Below the pieces are notes generated by a model, which was not told where the DNA came from, made no database searches, and saw nothing but the letters and a program-made list of their open reading frames with translations. Shown piece by piece: positions 8,836 to 17,637 of a stretch of DNA of 64,000 nucleotides. Made by a program: the position numbers and the translations under genes. Numbering within the stretch: the first letter of the stretch is position 1; each line of letters starts with the position of its first letter. Source of the DNA: Ornithinibacillus xuwenensis. GTDB lineage: Bacteria > Bacillota > Bacilli > Bacillales > Amphibacillaceae. Location of the stretch: positions 558,001 to 622,000 of the forward strand of contig NZ_JBDIML010000001.1 of NCBI RefSeq assembly GCF_039614845.1, in the 5' to 3' direction.

Positions 8836-10521
8836 TTATCTCCCTATTGGCCAATCAAATGGCACAGATCCAGGAGGAGAATTTTGAATGATATCGACAA
8901 ATGGAATTGTGTAGGCAAATAGAATTAATGCCACTGTAATACCAATCCATAGTTTCCAGTTTTCAAAGAAAGCAGGTGTTTGCTCTGCATCAGGTTCTTC
9001 TTCAGCTATAGGAAACTCTTCATCTCCCTTTGGAGCAAAGAAGGTTAGTTTGATAAAGATATAAACCATCAGGATGATACCGATAAATAGAATTGTTCCT
9101 CCAATTGCCTGTGCAAGTTGGTAGCCAATCCACTCAGAAACCTGCTCGCCACCACCATATTCAGAATAGGAAGAGCGTCTAGGTGCTCCTAGTAATCCTT
9201 CAATATGCATGGCACCAGACATAATCGTCATTCCAACAGTCCAAATAATAGCTTGTATAATACCTAAACGATTAAGCTTCGGTGTTAATGTTCTACCTCT
9301 TAAATGAGGAATTAACCAATAACTGATTCCAAAAAACGTTAACATTACTGTCGTTGCTACAGTTAAGTGAAAGTGACCAGTTACCCAAATGGTGTTGTGC
9401 ACAACGGCATTCATTTGATGGGAAGCATTAATAATTCCACCTGCTCCACCAGGAATAAATGCTAGCATTCCAATAAAGGGAGCTAGAAATCGAACATCCT
9501 TCCATGGTAAATGCTTAAACCATCCAAATAAGCCTTTAAAGCCTTTTCTTCTACCAGTGATCTCAAATGTTGCAAACATAGAAAATGCCGTCATTAAGCT
9601 TGGAATTACAACCATGAACGTAAGAGCTACTTGAATAAACTTCCAAGTAGGATCAATCCCTGGTTCCGTTAGCTGGTGATGGAAACCAACTGGGATAGAA
9701 AAGAATAAGAATAAGACAAAGGACATTCTGGCTAGTGAATCGCTAAAGAGCTTCCCACCAATAATCTTTGGAATAATTGCATACCAAGCCATATAAGCAG
9801 GCAGTAACCAAAAATAAACTAATGGGTGACCAAAGTACCAGAATAATGTTCTGCTTACTAATACATTAATCGTCTCAGCATACCCCAGTGACCACGGAAT
9901 AAATTGAATTAGTACTGCTGCAGCCACTCCCAATGTTGCAATAAACCATAATAATGTATTAATCGTAACCATGAATGCTAATAGTGGAGATTTCTCCCTT
10001 GGATGTGCTTTTTTCCATACGTATAACTGTCGCCAATTGACAAATCCCGCTATCCAGCTTCCGATGATAACCATTGCTAGACCAATATAAAACGCTGGAT
10101 GAGCCTGAAGTGGTGCATAGAATGTATATAATACACTTGCTTGACCTAATAAAATTGCTGTCGCTGTTAAGACTGTACCAATCACCATAATCCAAAATGC
10201 AAGCCATGCTAATTTCCGCTGTTTAGTGGAAATGCCAACCGTTTTGCCCATTAAGGAAAAATGGAATCCAATAATAAAATAAGTGGTCAATACGAGTCCC
10301 AATATAACACCGTGTACAGTCAATACTTGATAGTAATCAATTCCAAAAGGTAAAGTGAATCTTCCAGAACGGACGAATACCTGTAATAAGCCCATTAATC
10401 CACCAATAAGTAAGGCAACAAATGCAACTGTAATATAAGACATATATAATTTCGATTCTGTTTTTTGGATCGTTAGTTGCCCCAATGATTGTTCATCTAT
10501 ATTTTTCTTTGCTAATTCCAT
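8836..10521 (-). CDS. cbaA: ba3-type cytochrome c oxidase subunit I
   Basis: Catalytic subunit of a B-family heme-copper oxidase, which reduces oxygen to water and pumps protons. The 561-residue protein has about 13 hydrophobic segments. Heme and copper ligands lie in conserved segments such as LTVHGVILGLV, FWYFGHPLVYFWLLPAYMAWY (split here by context), PVGFHHQLTEPGIDP and IWVTGHFHLTVATTVML. Its start overlaps the stop of cbaB by one base. The gene order subunit IIa, II, I is the usual cba arrangement. A separate B-type oxidase suits life at low oxygen, a family-level inference. Confidence 0.95.
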   Translation of the reverse strand: MELAKKNIDEQSLGQLTIQKTESKLYMSYITVAFVALLIGGLMGLLQVFVRSGRFTLPFGIDYYQVLTVHGVILGLVLTTYFIIGFHFSLMGKTVGISTKQRKLAWLAFWIMVIGTVLTATAILLGQASVLYTFYAPLQAHPAFYIGLAMVIIGSWIAGFVNWRQLYVWKKAHPREKSPLLAFMVTINTLLWFIATLGVAAAVLIQFIPWSLGYAETINVLVSRTLFWYFGHPLVYFWLLPAYMAWYAIIPKIIGGKLFSDSLARMSFVLFLFFSIPVGFHHQLTEPGIDPTWKFIQVALTFMVVIPSLMTAFSMFATFEITGRRKGFKGLFGWFKHLPWKDVRFLAPFIGMLAFIPGGAGGIINASHQMNAVVHNTIWVTGHFHLTVATTVMLTFFGISYWLIPHLRGRTLTPKLNRLGIIQAIIWTVGMTIMSGAMHIEGLLGAPRRSSYSEYGGGEQVSEWIGYQLAQAIGGTILFIGIILMVYIFIKLTFFAPKGDEEFPIAEEEPDAEQTPAFFENWKLWIGITVALILFAYTIPFVDIIQNSPPGSVPFDWPIGR

Positions 10522-11024
10522 TATTCATACACCTCCAAGGTGGCATACATCATGTGATGGCCAATTCCACAATATTCATTACATACAATGGTGTATGTCC
10601 CAGGGTTCTTCATAACCGTTTCTAAGCTACTAATATAACCTGGTTCAACCATCATATTTACATTTGTTCCTGCTACGTTAAAACCATGAACGACATCCTT
10701 TGACGCTACCTGGAACAATACTGTTGACCCTTTGGGAACTCGAATATGCCGAACTGCATTACCATCTTCATCCTTTCCAAGATCATAATAAAACGCTGAA
10801 GCTGCTATATTAAGGATATACTTATCTTCTTCAACTTGTGTTAATCCTAAATTTTCAGGTTTAAATGCTTCATTTGATTCAATATTATTTGGATCAATTG
10901 TGATTCCGTGACTCTGAGGATGTGTTCCCTGCCAAAAGGCACCATATCCTAACACGAGGAGAAAGACTACTAAGGAACCTATCCCAAACAATAACCATAT
11001 TTTCTCGTACTTGTGTAAATGCAT
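10521..11024 (-). CDS. cbaB: ba3-type cytochrome c oxidase subunit II
   Basis: Membrane-anchored subunit that takes electrons from cytochrome c through a binuclear CuA centre. The 167-residue product has one N-terminal transmembrane helix (about 11-31) and an extracellular cupredoxin domain. The CuA loop CNEYCGIGHHMM (about 149-160) supplies two Cys, His and Met, and the distant His is in VVHGFNV (about 113). No heme-c motif follows. It sits 30 bp after the subunit IIa gene and overlaps cbaA by one base, so the three genes form one operon. Confidence 0.95.
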   Translation of the reverse strand: MHLHKYEKIWLLFGIGSLVVFLLVLGYGAFWQGTHPQSHGITIDPNNIESNEAFKPENLGLTQVEEDKYILNIAASAFYYDLGKDEDGNAVRHIRVPKGSTVLFQVASKDVVHGFNVAGTNVNMMVEPGYISSLETVMKNPGTYTIVCNEYCGIGHHMMYATLEVYE

Positions 11025-11054
11025 GTTCTAATCACGCTCCTAATCGTAAATGTT

Positions 11055-11198
11055 CTATCTCGAAATAAATAGTATATATGCTCCAACCCAGCTAATGATA
11101 AGAATGGCCCCTAATATACTGACTGAAACCAAGGTGCCTTTTAAGTCTTGTCGATTCTTTTCTTTGTCTTTACTAGCTGAAACTTCTTTGCTTTGCAT
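11055..11198 (-). CDS. cbaD: Cytochrome c oxidase subunit IIa (CbaD-like small subunit)
   Basis: A 47-residue single-span protein. The first 18 residues are charged (KEVSASKDKEKNRQDLKG) and the rest is one transmembrane helix, the layout of the CoxIIa subunit that fills the space of the missing second helix of subunit II in ba3 oxidases. ATG 11198 follows AAGGGGG at 8 bases. It is the first gene of the operon, 30 bp ahead of cbaB. It is below common ORF length cut-offs; assignment is by context, size and topology. Confidence 0.85.
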   Translation of the reverse strand: MQSKEVSASKDKEKNRQDLKGTLVSVSILGAILIISWVGAYILFISR

Positions 11199-11443
11199 TC
11201 CGCTAACCCCCTTAAACTTACATTAATGTCCTCGATTTAATCTTACACAATAAACAAGCGATGAGAGCCTTCATATCAAGGGATTCACAATTTGTTCAAT
11301 TGTTTAAATTGGAGCTGATAGATGAATTTTACTAACTTTTTGGTTAATAAAGTTTGTGACAAAAATGTGTAGAAAATCGTAATAAAATATGAATTCGGCT
11401 GCAAACTAACGCTAATATAATTCATTTTAAAATAGGTGAGTAG

Positions 11444-12529
11444 ATGGCAATTATTTGTTCTGTTGGTATTGGATTACCGACATATGAAATTAGTCAAGCT
11501 GAAGTAAAAGACTTAGTAGCAAAAATCTTTCCATATCCAGAAAAGCAATTATCCAGACTATTACCAGTTTTTGATCATGCGGCTATTCATAAAAGGCAAT
11601 TTGTAGTGGATAAATCTTGGTTTCTGGATAATCATAGCTTTGAAGAACGCAATGACTTGTATCACAAATATGCGATTAAACATTCATTAGAAGCGATGGA
11701 TGCATGCTTGGAAAACGCCTATCTCGAACATAACATTTCGTATGAAGAGGTTGATTTGATTGCGTTTGTTTCTAGTACTGGTATTACAACACCATCACTA
11801 GATGTATATCTCATGAACGAACGCCCGTTTCGTGAAAATGTAGAACGAATGCCTTTGTGGGGATTGGGGTGTGCTGGAGGTGCAATTGGTTTAGCAAGGG
11901 TTTCTAATTGGTTAGCTGCTAACCCAACTAAAAATGCATTATTGGTGAATTGTGAGCTCTGTAGCTTAACCTTTCAAAAAAGTGATCATAAGAAAAGTAA
12001 TTTAGTTGGAACAGCATTATTCGGAGATGGAAGCAGTGCGGTGCTTCTAATAGGGGAAAATTCAAAACATCGTAAGTCTCTTCAAAAAACATTGCCTAGA
12101 ATTATAGCATCTAGTTCCTATACCAAAAGAAACAGTACTGATGTTATGGGGTGGCAGGTTACGAATAATGGCTTTGAAGTGATATTCTCTAAAAGTATTC
12201 CTGCCTTAGTTAAAACAGTGTGGAAGGATCATTTAGAACAGTTTGCTCATCAAAACAATACGAGCCTAGAAGCGATTCATTCGTTTATCGTGCACCCGGG
12301 AGGAAGAAAGGTGTTAGAGGCAATGGAGGAATCCTTTTCAATTCCAACTGAGAAATTGTCATACTCATTTGAGGTACTTGCCAATCACGGAAATATGTCC
12401 TCTGTGACAGTTCTATATGTATTGCAAAAATGGATTCAACAAGATATTAAAAAAGGTGAGAAAAGTATAGTATCTGCTCTTGGTCCTGGTTTTAGTTCTG
12501 AAATTTTACTATTGGAGTGGGATGAATAG
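11444..12529 (+). CDS. bpsA: Type III polyketide synthase, alkylpyrone synthase BpsA
   Basis: Chalcone-synthase-like homodimeric enzyme that extends long-chain acyl-CoA with malonyl-CoA to give triketide pyrones. The 361-residue product has the thiolase-fold catalytic triad: Cys143 in WGLGCAGG, His283 in VHPGG and Asn316 in NHGNMSS. The active-site loop GDGSSAVL is at 193-200. It overlaps the downstream methyltransferase gene by one base, the conserved bpsA-bpsB pair of Bacillus. In B. subtilis the pair makes alkylpyrone methyl ethers; the same product is inferred here. Confidence 0.92.
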   Translation: MAIICSVGIGLPTYEISQAEVKDLVAKIFPYPEKQLSRLLPVFDHAAIHKRQFVVDKSWFLDNHSFEERNDLYHKYAIKHSLEAMDACLENAYLEHNISYEEVDLIAFVSSTGITTPSLDVYLMNERPFRENVERMPLWGLGCAGGAIGLARVSNWLAANPTKNALLVNCELCSLTFQKSDHKKSNLVGTALFGDGSSAVLLIGENSKHRKSLQKTLPRIIASSSYTKRNSTDVMGWQVTNNGFEVIFSKSIPALVKTVWKDHLEQFAHQNNTSLEAIHSFIVHPGGRKVLEAMEESFSIPTEKLSYSFEVLANHGNMSSVTVLYVLQKWIQQDIKKGEKSIVSALGPGFSSEILLLEWDE

Positions 12530-13041
12530 TGGCATTATGGATGTGGATATTTATCGTAATAATTATTGGTCAACGATTAGTGGAATTAGTAATTGCAAGA
12601 AACAATGAAAAATGGATGAAGGCAAGAGGTGGAATAGAGGCAGGTAGCGATCACTATAAATGGTTTATTTATTTACATAGTCTGTTTTTTATCAGTGTAT
12701 TTCTAGAAAATCAACTTCAAACACAAGAAATAAGCTTTAACTACCTTTATTTTTTACTATTTTTTGCTGCACAATTAGCAAGAGTATGGTGTATCTATTC
12801 ATTAGGAAGATTTTGGAATACAAAAATTATTGTATTGCCACGTGTGGCCTTAATAAAAAAGGGACCATATAAATTTGTTAAGCATCCAAATTATATTATT
12901 GTAGCAGTTGAGCTATTTGTGATTCCAATGTTGTTTGGTGCATATATGACCGCAATCGTGTTTCCGATTCTTCATATTCTTTTATTACGAATTCGGATTC
13001 CAGCAGAAGAAAGAGCGTTGGCCTCGCTATCGAAGCTTTAA
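12529..13041 (+). CDS. bpsB: Isoprenylcysteine methyltransferase-like BpsB (YpbQ)
   Basis: Integral membrane methyltransferase of the ICMT family that O-methylates alkylpyrones made by BpsA. The 170-residue product has about four to five membrane segments and the family C-terminal signature GPYKFVKHPNYIIV (about 113-126) with the SAM-binding His-Pro-Asn-Tyr, then RIPAEERAL. It starts with GTG 12529, sharing one base with the bpsA stop, so the two proteins are coupled. It is followed by a terminator, which makes this a two-gene operon. Confidence 0.92.
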   Translation: MALWMWIFIVIIIGQRLVELVIARNNEKWMKARGGIEAGSDHYKWFIYLHSLFFISVFLENQLQTQEISFNYLYFLLFFAAQLARVWCIYSLGRFWNTKIIVLPRVALIKKGPYKFVKHPNYIIVAVELFVIPMLFGAYMTAIVFPILHILLLRIRIPAEERALASLSKL

Positions 13042-13052
13042 AGCATCAAAAA

Positions 13053-13080
13053 AAACGGTAATCTTGATTGATTACCGTTT
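13053..13080. terminator. Bidirectional terminator between bpsB and csp
   Basis: AAACGGTAATC pairs with GATTACCGTTT around TTGATT, with A and T tracts at the flanks. It serves both convergent genes. Confidence 0.85.
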
Positions 13081-13096
13081 ATTTATATATGTTCTC

Positions 13097-13297
13097 TTAT
13101 TTTTTTTCAACGTTAGCTGCTTGTGGACCACGTTCACCATCAACAATTTCAAATGTTACTTCTTGGCCTTCTTCTAGTGTTTTGAAGCCTTCACCTTGAA
13201 TTGCTGAATAGTGTACGAATACATCGTTTCCACCTTCAACTGAAATAAATCCATAACCTTTTTCTGCGTTAAACCATTTTACTACTCCGTTTTCCAT
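13097..13297 (-). CDS. cspD: Cold-shock protein, CspA family
   Basis: A 66-residue single-strand nucleic acid chaperone with OB fold. RNP1 is KGYGFI and RNP2 is DVFVHYSAI; the C-terminus GPQAANVEKK is typical. An in-frame ATG lies 66 bp upstream, but ATG 13297 has AGGAGG 9 bases before it and gives the standard N-terminus MENGVVKWFNAEKG. The long untranslated region upstream fits the cold-inducible leaders of this family. Location near bpsAB and fhs resembles the cspD region of Bacillus; which paralogue it is cannot be decided here. Confidence 0.95.
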   Translation of the reverse strand: MENGVVKWFNAEKGYGFISVEGGNDVFVHYSAIQGEGFKTLEEGQEVTFEIVDGERGPQAANVEKK

Positions 13298-13460
13298 GTA
13301 AATAATCCTCCTAAAAACTTTCACGTAAAACGTGTTATTACAAATCAGAAAAATGACAATCAAAAAAGGTAGCTAAGTCAGAAAGTCTGGATCATAAATA
13401 ACCCACTTCTTTCTAATCGAAGCCACCATTTCTAATGATCCATAAATCTTCTTTGCTTGT
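13298..13460 (-). promoter_or_regulatory. Probable 5' leader of the cold-shock gene
   Basis: About 160 bp without ORFs lie upstream of the csp start. TTGACA at about 13460-13465 (minus strand) could be a -35 box, but the -10 is poor. A long structured leader is usual for this family; no motif was verified. Confidence 0.3.
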
Positions 13461-13649
13461 GTCAACTATAGCTTATTTTATCATGACAGTCAAGATTCCT
13501 GGAAAAACATGCAGAATAATCCAATAATGAATCTGTTGTTTTACTGTCATTCATTGTATAATCTTAGTGTACTGTTTTTCGTAAATATTATGTATCATGT
13601 ACCCATTTTTTTCGAGTACCTATAATACCAATGGAAGGGAAGAGGAGAA

Positions 13650-15320
13650 ATGAAGACAGATATAGAAATAGCACAAGAAGCAAGCTTAAAGCCAATTAGT
13701 GAAATCGCAGAAGAGCTCAATTTATCACTTGAGGATTGGGAACCATATGGACATACCAAGGCAAAGCTATCTGACAAATTATTAGACAAGTTATCCGATA
13801 AGCCAAACGGAAAAATCATTTTAGTGACGGCGATTAATCCAACACCTGCAGGAGAAGGAAAATCTACTGTAACTGTAGGGTTAGGTCAAGCATTAAATAA
13901 AATTGGAAAAAAGACAGTGATTGCACTTCGAGAACCATCACTTGGACCAGTAATGGGTATTAAGGGTGGTGCAGCCGGAGGCGGATATTCGCAAGTTTTG
14001 CCTATGGAAGACATTAACCTTCACTTCACAGGTGATTTACATGCTATCACAAGCGCGAACAACGCATTGGCAGCAATGATTGACAATCATATTCACCAAG
14101 GAAACGCATTACATATTGATCCAAGAAGAATCGAATTCAAGCGTGTTATGGATATGAATGACCGAGCATTGCGGCAAATTGTAGTTGGTCTAGGCGGCCC
14201 GCTTCGCGGAGTACCAAGAGAAGATGGTTTCAATATTACGGTAGCATCAGAAATCATGGCGATACTTTGTTTATCCAACGATTTAAACGATTTGAAAAAA
14301 CGGATATCCAATATTGTTATTGGTTATACATATCAAGAAGAGCCAATATATGTAAAGGATTTGGCCGTTGAAGGTGCCTTAACCATGCTGCTCAAAGATG
14401 CCATTAAACCAAACCTAGTTCAAACAATCGAAAATACACCAGCTATTATTCATGGTGGACCGTTTGCCAATATTGCGCATGGATGTAATAGTATTCTTGC
14501 GACTAAAACCGCAGCCAAATTAGGAGATTATGTCGTAACAGAAGCGGGATTCGGTGCTGATCTTGGAGCGGAGAAGTTTCTTGATATTAAAACGAGAGCA
14601 GGTAATTTTGAGCCTGATGCAGTTGTCATTGTCGCCACTGTCCGTGCGTTGAAGATGCATGGAGGAGTTCCTAAAAACAATCTAACAGAGGAAAATGTTG
14701 ATGCATTGAAAGCTGGAATGGAAAATTTGAAAAAGCATATCGAAACGATAGAAGGATTTGGGCTACCGTTCGTTATTGCCATTAATAAGTTTCCAACGGA
14801 TACAGAAAACGAAGTACAATATATCGAAGCTTGGTGTAATGAACATCAATATCAAGTTGCTCTCACTGATGTTTGGGCAAAAGGTGGAGAAGGTGGAATT
14901 GAACTAGCAGAAAAATTGGTACACACCATTGACTCTGATAATAGGAATTTCACAAGAGTGTATGAATTAGAGGATTCTTTAGAGACAAAGATTAGAAAAA
15001 TTGCCCACACTGTATATGGAGCAGATGATATTGAATTATCATCAAAAGCCAAAAAGCAACTTGCATTCTTTGAAGAACAAGGTTGGGGTAATCTTCCTGT
15101 GTGTATGGCAAAGACACAATATTCCTTGTCAGATAATCCTTCACTACTTGGTCGTCCTACTGGTTTTAGTATTTCTATTCGTGAGTTACGTCCCTCTATC
15201 GGCGCTGGTTTTATCGTCGTATTAACAGGAGATGTAATGACAATGCCAGGTCTACCGAAACAGCCAGCTGCGTTAAAAATGGATGTAACAGAAGATGGAA
15301 AAATTGTAGGGTTGTTCTAA
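13650..15320 (+). CDS. fhs: Formate-tetrahydrofolate ligase
   Basis: ATP-dependent enzyme that makes 10-formyltetrahydrofolate from formate for one-carbon metabolism. The 556-residue length is typical. The phosphate-binding loop TPAGEGKSTVTVGLGQ (about 67-82) and the family segments REPSLGPVMGIKGGAAGGGY and HFTGDLHAI are intact. Start ATG 13650 follows AAGAGGAG. It overlaps the downstream HD-domain gene by one base. Thymidylate synthase and DHFR genes 2-4 kb away share the folate pathway, though the NlpC/P60 gene between them is on the other strand. Confidence 0.97.
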   Translation: MKTDIEIAQEASLKPISEIAEELNLSLEDWEPYGHTKAKLSDKLLDKLSDKPNGKIILVTAINPTPAGEGKSTVTVGLGQALNKIGKKTVIALREPSLGPVMGIKGGAAGGGYSQVLPMEDINLHFTGDLHAITSANNALAAMIDNHIHQGNALHIDPRRIEFKRVMDMNDRALRQIVVGLGGPLRGVPREDGFNITVASEIMAILCLSNDLNDLKKRISNIVIGYTYQEEPIYVKDLAVEGALTMLLKDAIKPNLVQTIENTPAIIHGGPFANIAHGCNSILATKTAAKLGDYVVTEAGFGADLGAEKFLDIKTRAGNFEPDAVVIVATVRALKMHGGVPKNNLTEENVDALKAGMENLKKHIETIEGFGLPFVIAINKFPTDTENEVQYIEAWCNEHQYQVALTDVWAKGGEGGIELAEKLVHTIDSDNRNFTRVYELEDSLETKIRKIAHTVYGADDIELSSKAKKQLAFFEEQGWGNLPVCMAKTQYSLSDNPSLLGRPTGFSISIRELRPSIGAGFIVVLTGDVMTMPGLPKQPAALKMDVTEDGKIVGLF

Positions 15321-15913
15321 TGATTCAGTTTGATCAATTAAAAGCAGTTCGAGAATACTGTCATCATCTATTTCACCAGGACGCTAGTGGCCATGATTTC
15401 TTCCATTTAAGTCGTGTTGCTCGTATTGCAGGTGAGATTGCAGAAGAAGAAGGTGCTGACTCGTTTATTTGCATAGTTGGAGCATGGCTTCATGATGTTG
15501 GCGATTATAAGTTGTTTTCGGACACCGAAAAAGCATTAAACGATATGGACCAGTTCCTAGATTCGATTGGGTTAACGAATAAACAAATATTAGCGATTCA
15601 TGAAGCAATAGAAAATGTGTCCTTTAGTAAAGGGAATATACCAGAGACATTAGAAGGCAAGATAATCCAAGATGCGGATCGGATTGATGCAATAGGTGCA
15701 ATTGGTATAGCAAGGACGTTTGCCTATGGAGGGGCAAGTGGGAATTTAATGTATCACGACACTGCTAAAGCGGGAACATCTGTACAGCATTTTTACGACA
15801 AAATATTAAGGTTGAAGGATTTACTTCATACGAGTGCTGCAAAAAGACTAGCGCAGTCCCGGCATCAATTCGTTGAGGATTATTTGGAACAGTTTTTTAA
15901 AGAATGGGGATAA
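15320..15913 (+). CDS. ypgQ: HD-domain phosphohydrolase, YpgQ/YedJ-like
   Basis: Metal-dependent HD-superfamily hydrolase of 197 residues. The ligands appear as H in GHDFFHLSRVARIA (about 24-37), HD in GAWLHDVGDYK (about 52-62) and D in IIQDADRIDAIG (about 114-125), followed by the family segment IARTFAYGG. B. subtilis YpgQ is described as a manganese-dependent nucleotide pyrophosphohydrolase; the same activity is inferred. ATG 15320 overlaps the fhs stop TAA by one base, so translation is coupled. A strong terminator follows. Confidence 0.88.
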   Translation: MIQFDQLKAVREYCHHLFHQDASGHDFFHLSRVARIAGEIAEEEGADSFICIVGAWLHDVGDYKLFSDTEKALNDMDQFLDSIGLTNKQILAIHEAIENVSFSKGNIPETLEGKIIQDADRIDAIGAIGIARTFAYGGASGNLMYHDTAKAGTSVQHFYDKILRLKDLLHTSAAKRLAQSRHQFVEDYLEQFFKEWG

Positions 15914-15919
15914 GTTTGA

Positions 15920-15955
15920 AAGCATGTGTTTCATCAAAAGGAACACATGCTTTTT
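15920..15955 (+). terminator. Terminator after fhs-ypgQ
   Basis: AAGCATGTGTT pairs with AACACATGCTT and is followed by five T. Confidence 0.9.
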
Positions 15956-16088
15956 AGATTAAAAAGACTAGCATCAAATTACCGAATTTTTCTAGATTTC
16001 TGAAACGATTTTTTCTCTATTACGTATATTGTACTAGAGGATATTCTAGGGTGGATACATTCATTGATGTGAAAGGAGTGATTATCAA

Positions 16089-16460
16089 TTGAAGCGTAAC
16101 AAGAAAAATTGGCTATTATTTGGTGTTGTAATCTTTATTATTACTGGAATTAGTGTGTACTATATCTATTTCTTCTCACCTAAAAACTCACTTGAATTGT
16201 ATCAGGATATAGCGTTTGCAGATACATATGAAAAGGCGCTTGATTTAACCGAAGAAGGATATGAAGCGTACTTTCAAGAAGAAGACTTTGAACATATTAA
16301 AGAGGGCTCATTAGAACAAATTGGACAATTTACACTGCTTGACTATGATGATCAATCTTATATTGTCATGACAACTCCTGGGACGGAAAAATTAAAGGTG
16401 TTACGTGTTGAATCGCTACCAGAGGATATTCGTGTGTATTTAAAAGAATTATTACCCTAG
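16089..16460 (+). CDS. Hypothetical single-span membrane protein
   Basis: A 123-residue protein with a Lys-rich N-terminus, one transmembrane helix (about 9-28) and an acidic extracellular domain rich in Glu, Asp and Tyr. Start is TTG 16089, preceded by AAAGGAGTG at good spacing; no ATG fits. No family was recognised. It is flanked by a terminator upstream and a convergent NlpC/P60 gene downstream, so it is probably transcribed alone. Confidence 0.7.
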   Translation: MKRNKKNWLLFGVVIFIITGISVYYIYFFSPKNSLELYQDIAFADTYEKALDLTEEGYEAYFQEEDFEHIKEGSLEQIGQFTLLDYDDQSYIVMTTPGTEKLKVLRVESLPEDIRVYLKELLP

Positions 16461-16475
16461 TTTAAGGTCTGATGA

Positions 16476-16510
16476 TATAAAAAAGGAACTTGGATGAATT
16501 CCAAGCTCCT
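16476..16510 (-). terminator. Terminator of the NlpC/P60 gene
   Basis: AGGA-CTTGG pairs with CCAAG-TCCT with one mismatched pair, followed on the minus strand by a run of T. It may also stop the convergent gene. Confidence 0.75.
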
Positions 16511-16521
16511 CTACTAAGTAT

Positions 16522-17520
16522 TTATTCACCAATTCGTTTTGCTCCTAAGTATCGTTGCTCCCAGTAAGATGTATACATATTACTCACTTCAACTCCATCT
16601 AACCCTGCGTGAATGAATTTACCATCCCCAAGGTAAATCCCTGCATGCGATGGACCTGGCTTATAGGTTTCAAAAAAGACAACATCCCCTACAGAAGGAG
16701 AACCAACTGGTGAACCGAAATTCCAGATGTCTGTAACTGTTCTTGGAATGGAAATGCCTTCTGTATTATATACAAATTGTAAAAAACCACTACAATCAAA
16801 TCCACTTGGAGAGGTGCCTCCCCAAACATAAGGTGTGCCTACATAAGCATAAGCAGTTTGAATAATTCCTGAATTGCCACCTTGCACTTGAACCTGTTTA
16901 ATGGATGATTGTTTTGTACTTGTTTGTGTAGCTGCTGCCGCTTGCTGTCTTTCGGATTCATACATCGTATTGAATGATTGCTGTGGAGCTTCATCTTGAA
17001 AATCAATGTCGTGCTTTTCTTCTGCTATTTCAATCGCTTTTTTCGTCAGTGGGCCATACATGCCATCAATTTCGCCTTCATAATATCCAAAATATTGAAG
17101 GGATTCCTGAACGATCTTAACATCCTCACTATGGAGACCTGGATATACAGATCCTGATAAGTTTTCTAGTCTTTTCAGATGACCTTCTATCTCAACCTCA
17201 ATAAGTGCGTAAATCGTTTCCTTATTTGCTTGACCGGTAATGGTCATATTATGATCTCTTTGAAACTTCTTAATGGCATGCTCAGTTAAGACACCAAGCT
17301 CTCCATCGATTTTATCATCATAATAGGATAGTTCATTTAGTTTATACTGTAAGATTCTTACCGCCTCACCATGATCACCATATTCTAATTCCTCGGCTTC
17401 CAGTAATGTTTTATTTTCAAATATAGGGTAAGCTCCTGCGTATAGCGCAAAAGGTTGACTTAATACAAAGCTATATAAAAGTGTGTTCTTGGCAATGGAT
17501 TCAACCGTTCCATTTAACAT
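16522..17520 (-). CDS. NlpC/P60 peptidoglycan hydrolase with two PG-binding domains
   Basis: Probable cell-wall endopeptidase that cuts gamma-D-Glu-diamino acid bonds in peptide stems. The 332-residue product has a poorly defined hydrophobic N-terminus (about 12-30), two peptidoglycan-binding repeats (about 46-108 and 126-172, each with IDG-x-x-G), a Gln/Ser/Ala linker (about 190-212) and a C-terminal NlpC/P60 domain. The catalytic residues are Cys243 in GFDCSGF, His292 in SHAGIYLG and His304 in FIHAG. Start ATG 17520 follows AAAGGGGAAA. The N-terminal export signal is weak, so secretion is inferred from the domains. Confidence 0.9.
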   Translation of the reverse strand: MLNGTVESIAKNTLLYSFVLSQPFALYAGAYPIFENKTLLEAEELEYGDHGEAVRILQYKLNELSYYDDKIDGELGVLTEHAIKKFQRDHNMTITGQANKETIYALIEVEIEGHLKRLENLSGSVYPGLHSEDVKIVQESLQYFGYYEGEIDGMYGPLTKKAIEIAEEKHDIDFQDEAPQQSFNTMYESERQQAAAATQTSTKQSSIKQVQVQGGNSGIIQTAYAYVGTPYVWGGTSPSGFDCSGFLQFVYNTEGISIPRTVTDIWNFGSPVGSPSVGDVVFFETYKPGPSHAGIYLGDGKFIHAGLDGVEVSNMYTSYWEQRYLGAKRIGE

Positions 17521-17637
17521 CCAAATTTCCCCTTTCGTTTGGACTCTTGTTAACTAGTTTTATTGCTAAAATATTGTTTTTATGAATTACGATTATGTTA
17601 CAATGAATGAAATAGTGTAAATAATGGAGGAGAAGTA

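Noticed and set aside
13500..13649. Tetrahydrofolate riboswitch before fhs
   Set aside because: None of the conserved segments of known folate riboswitch classes are seen in the 150 bp upstream.
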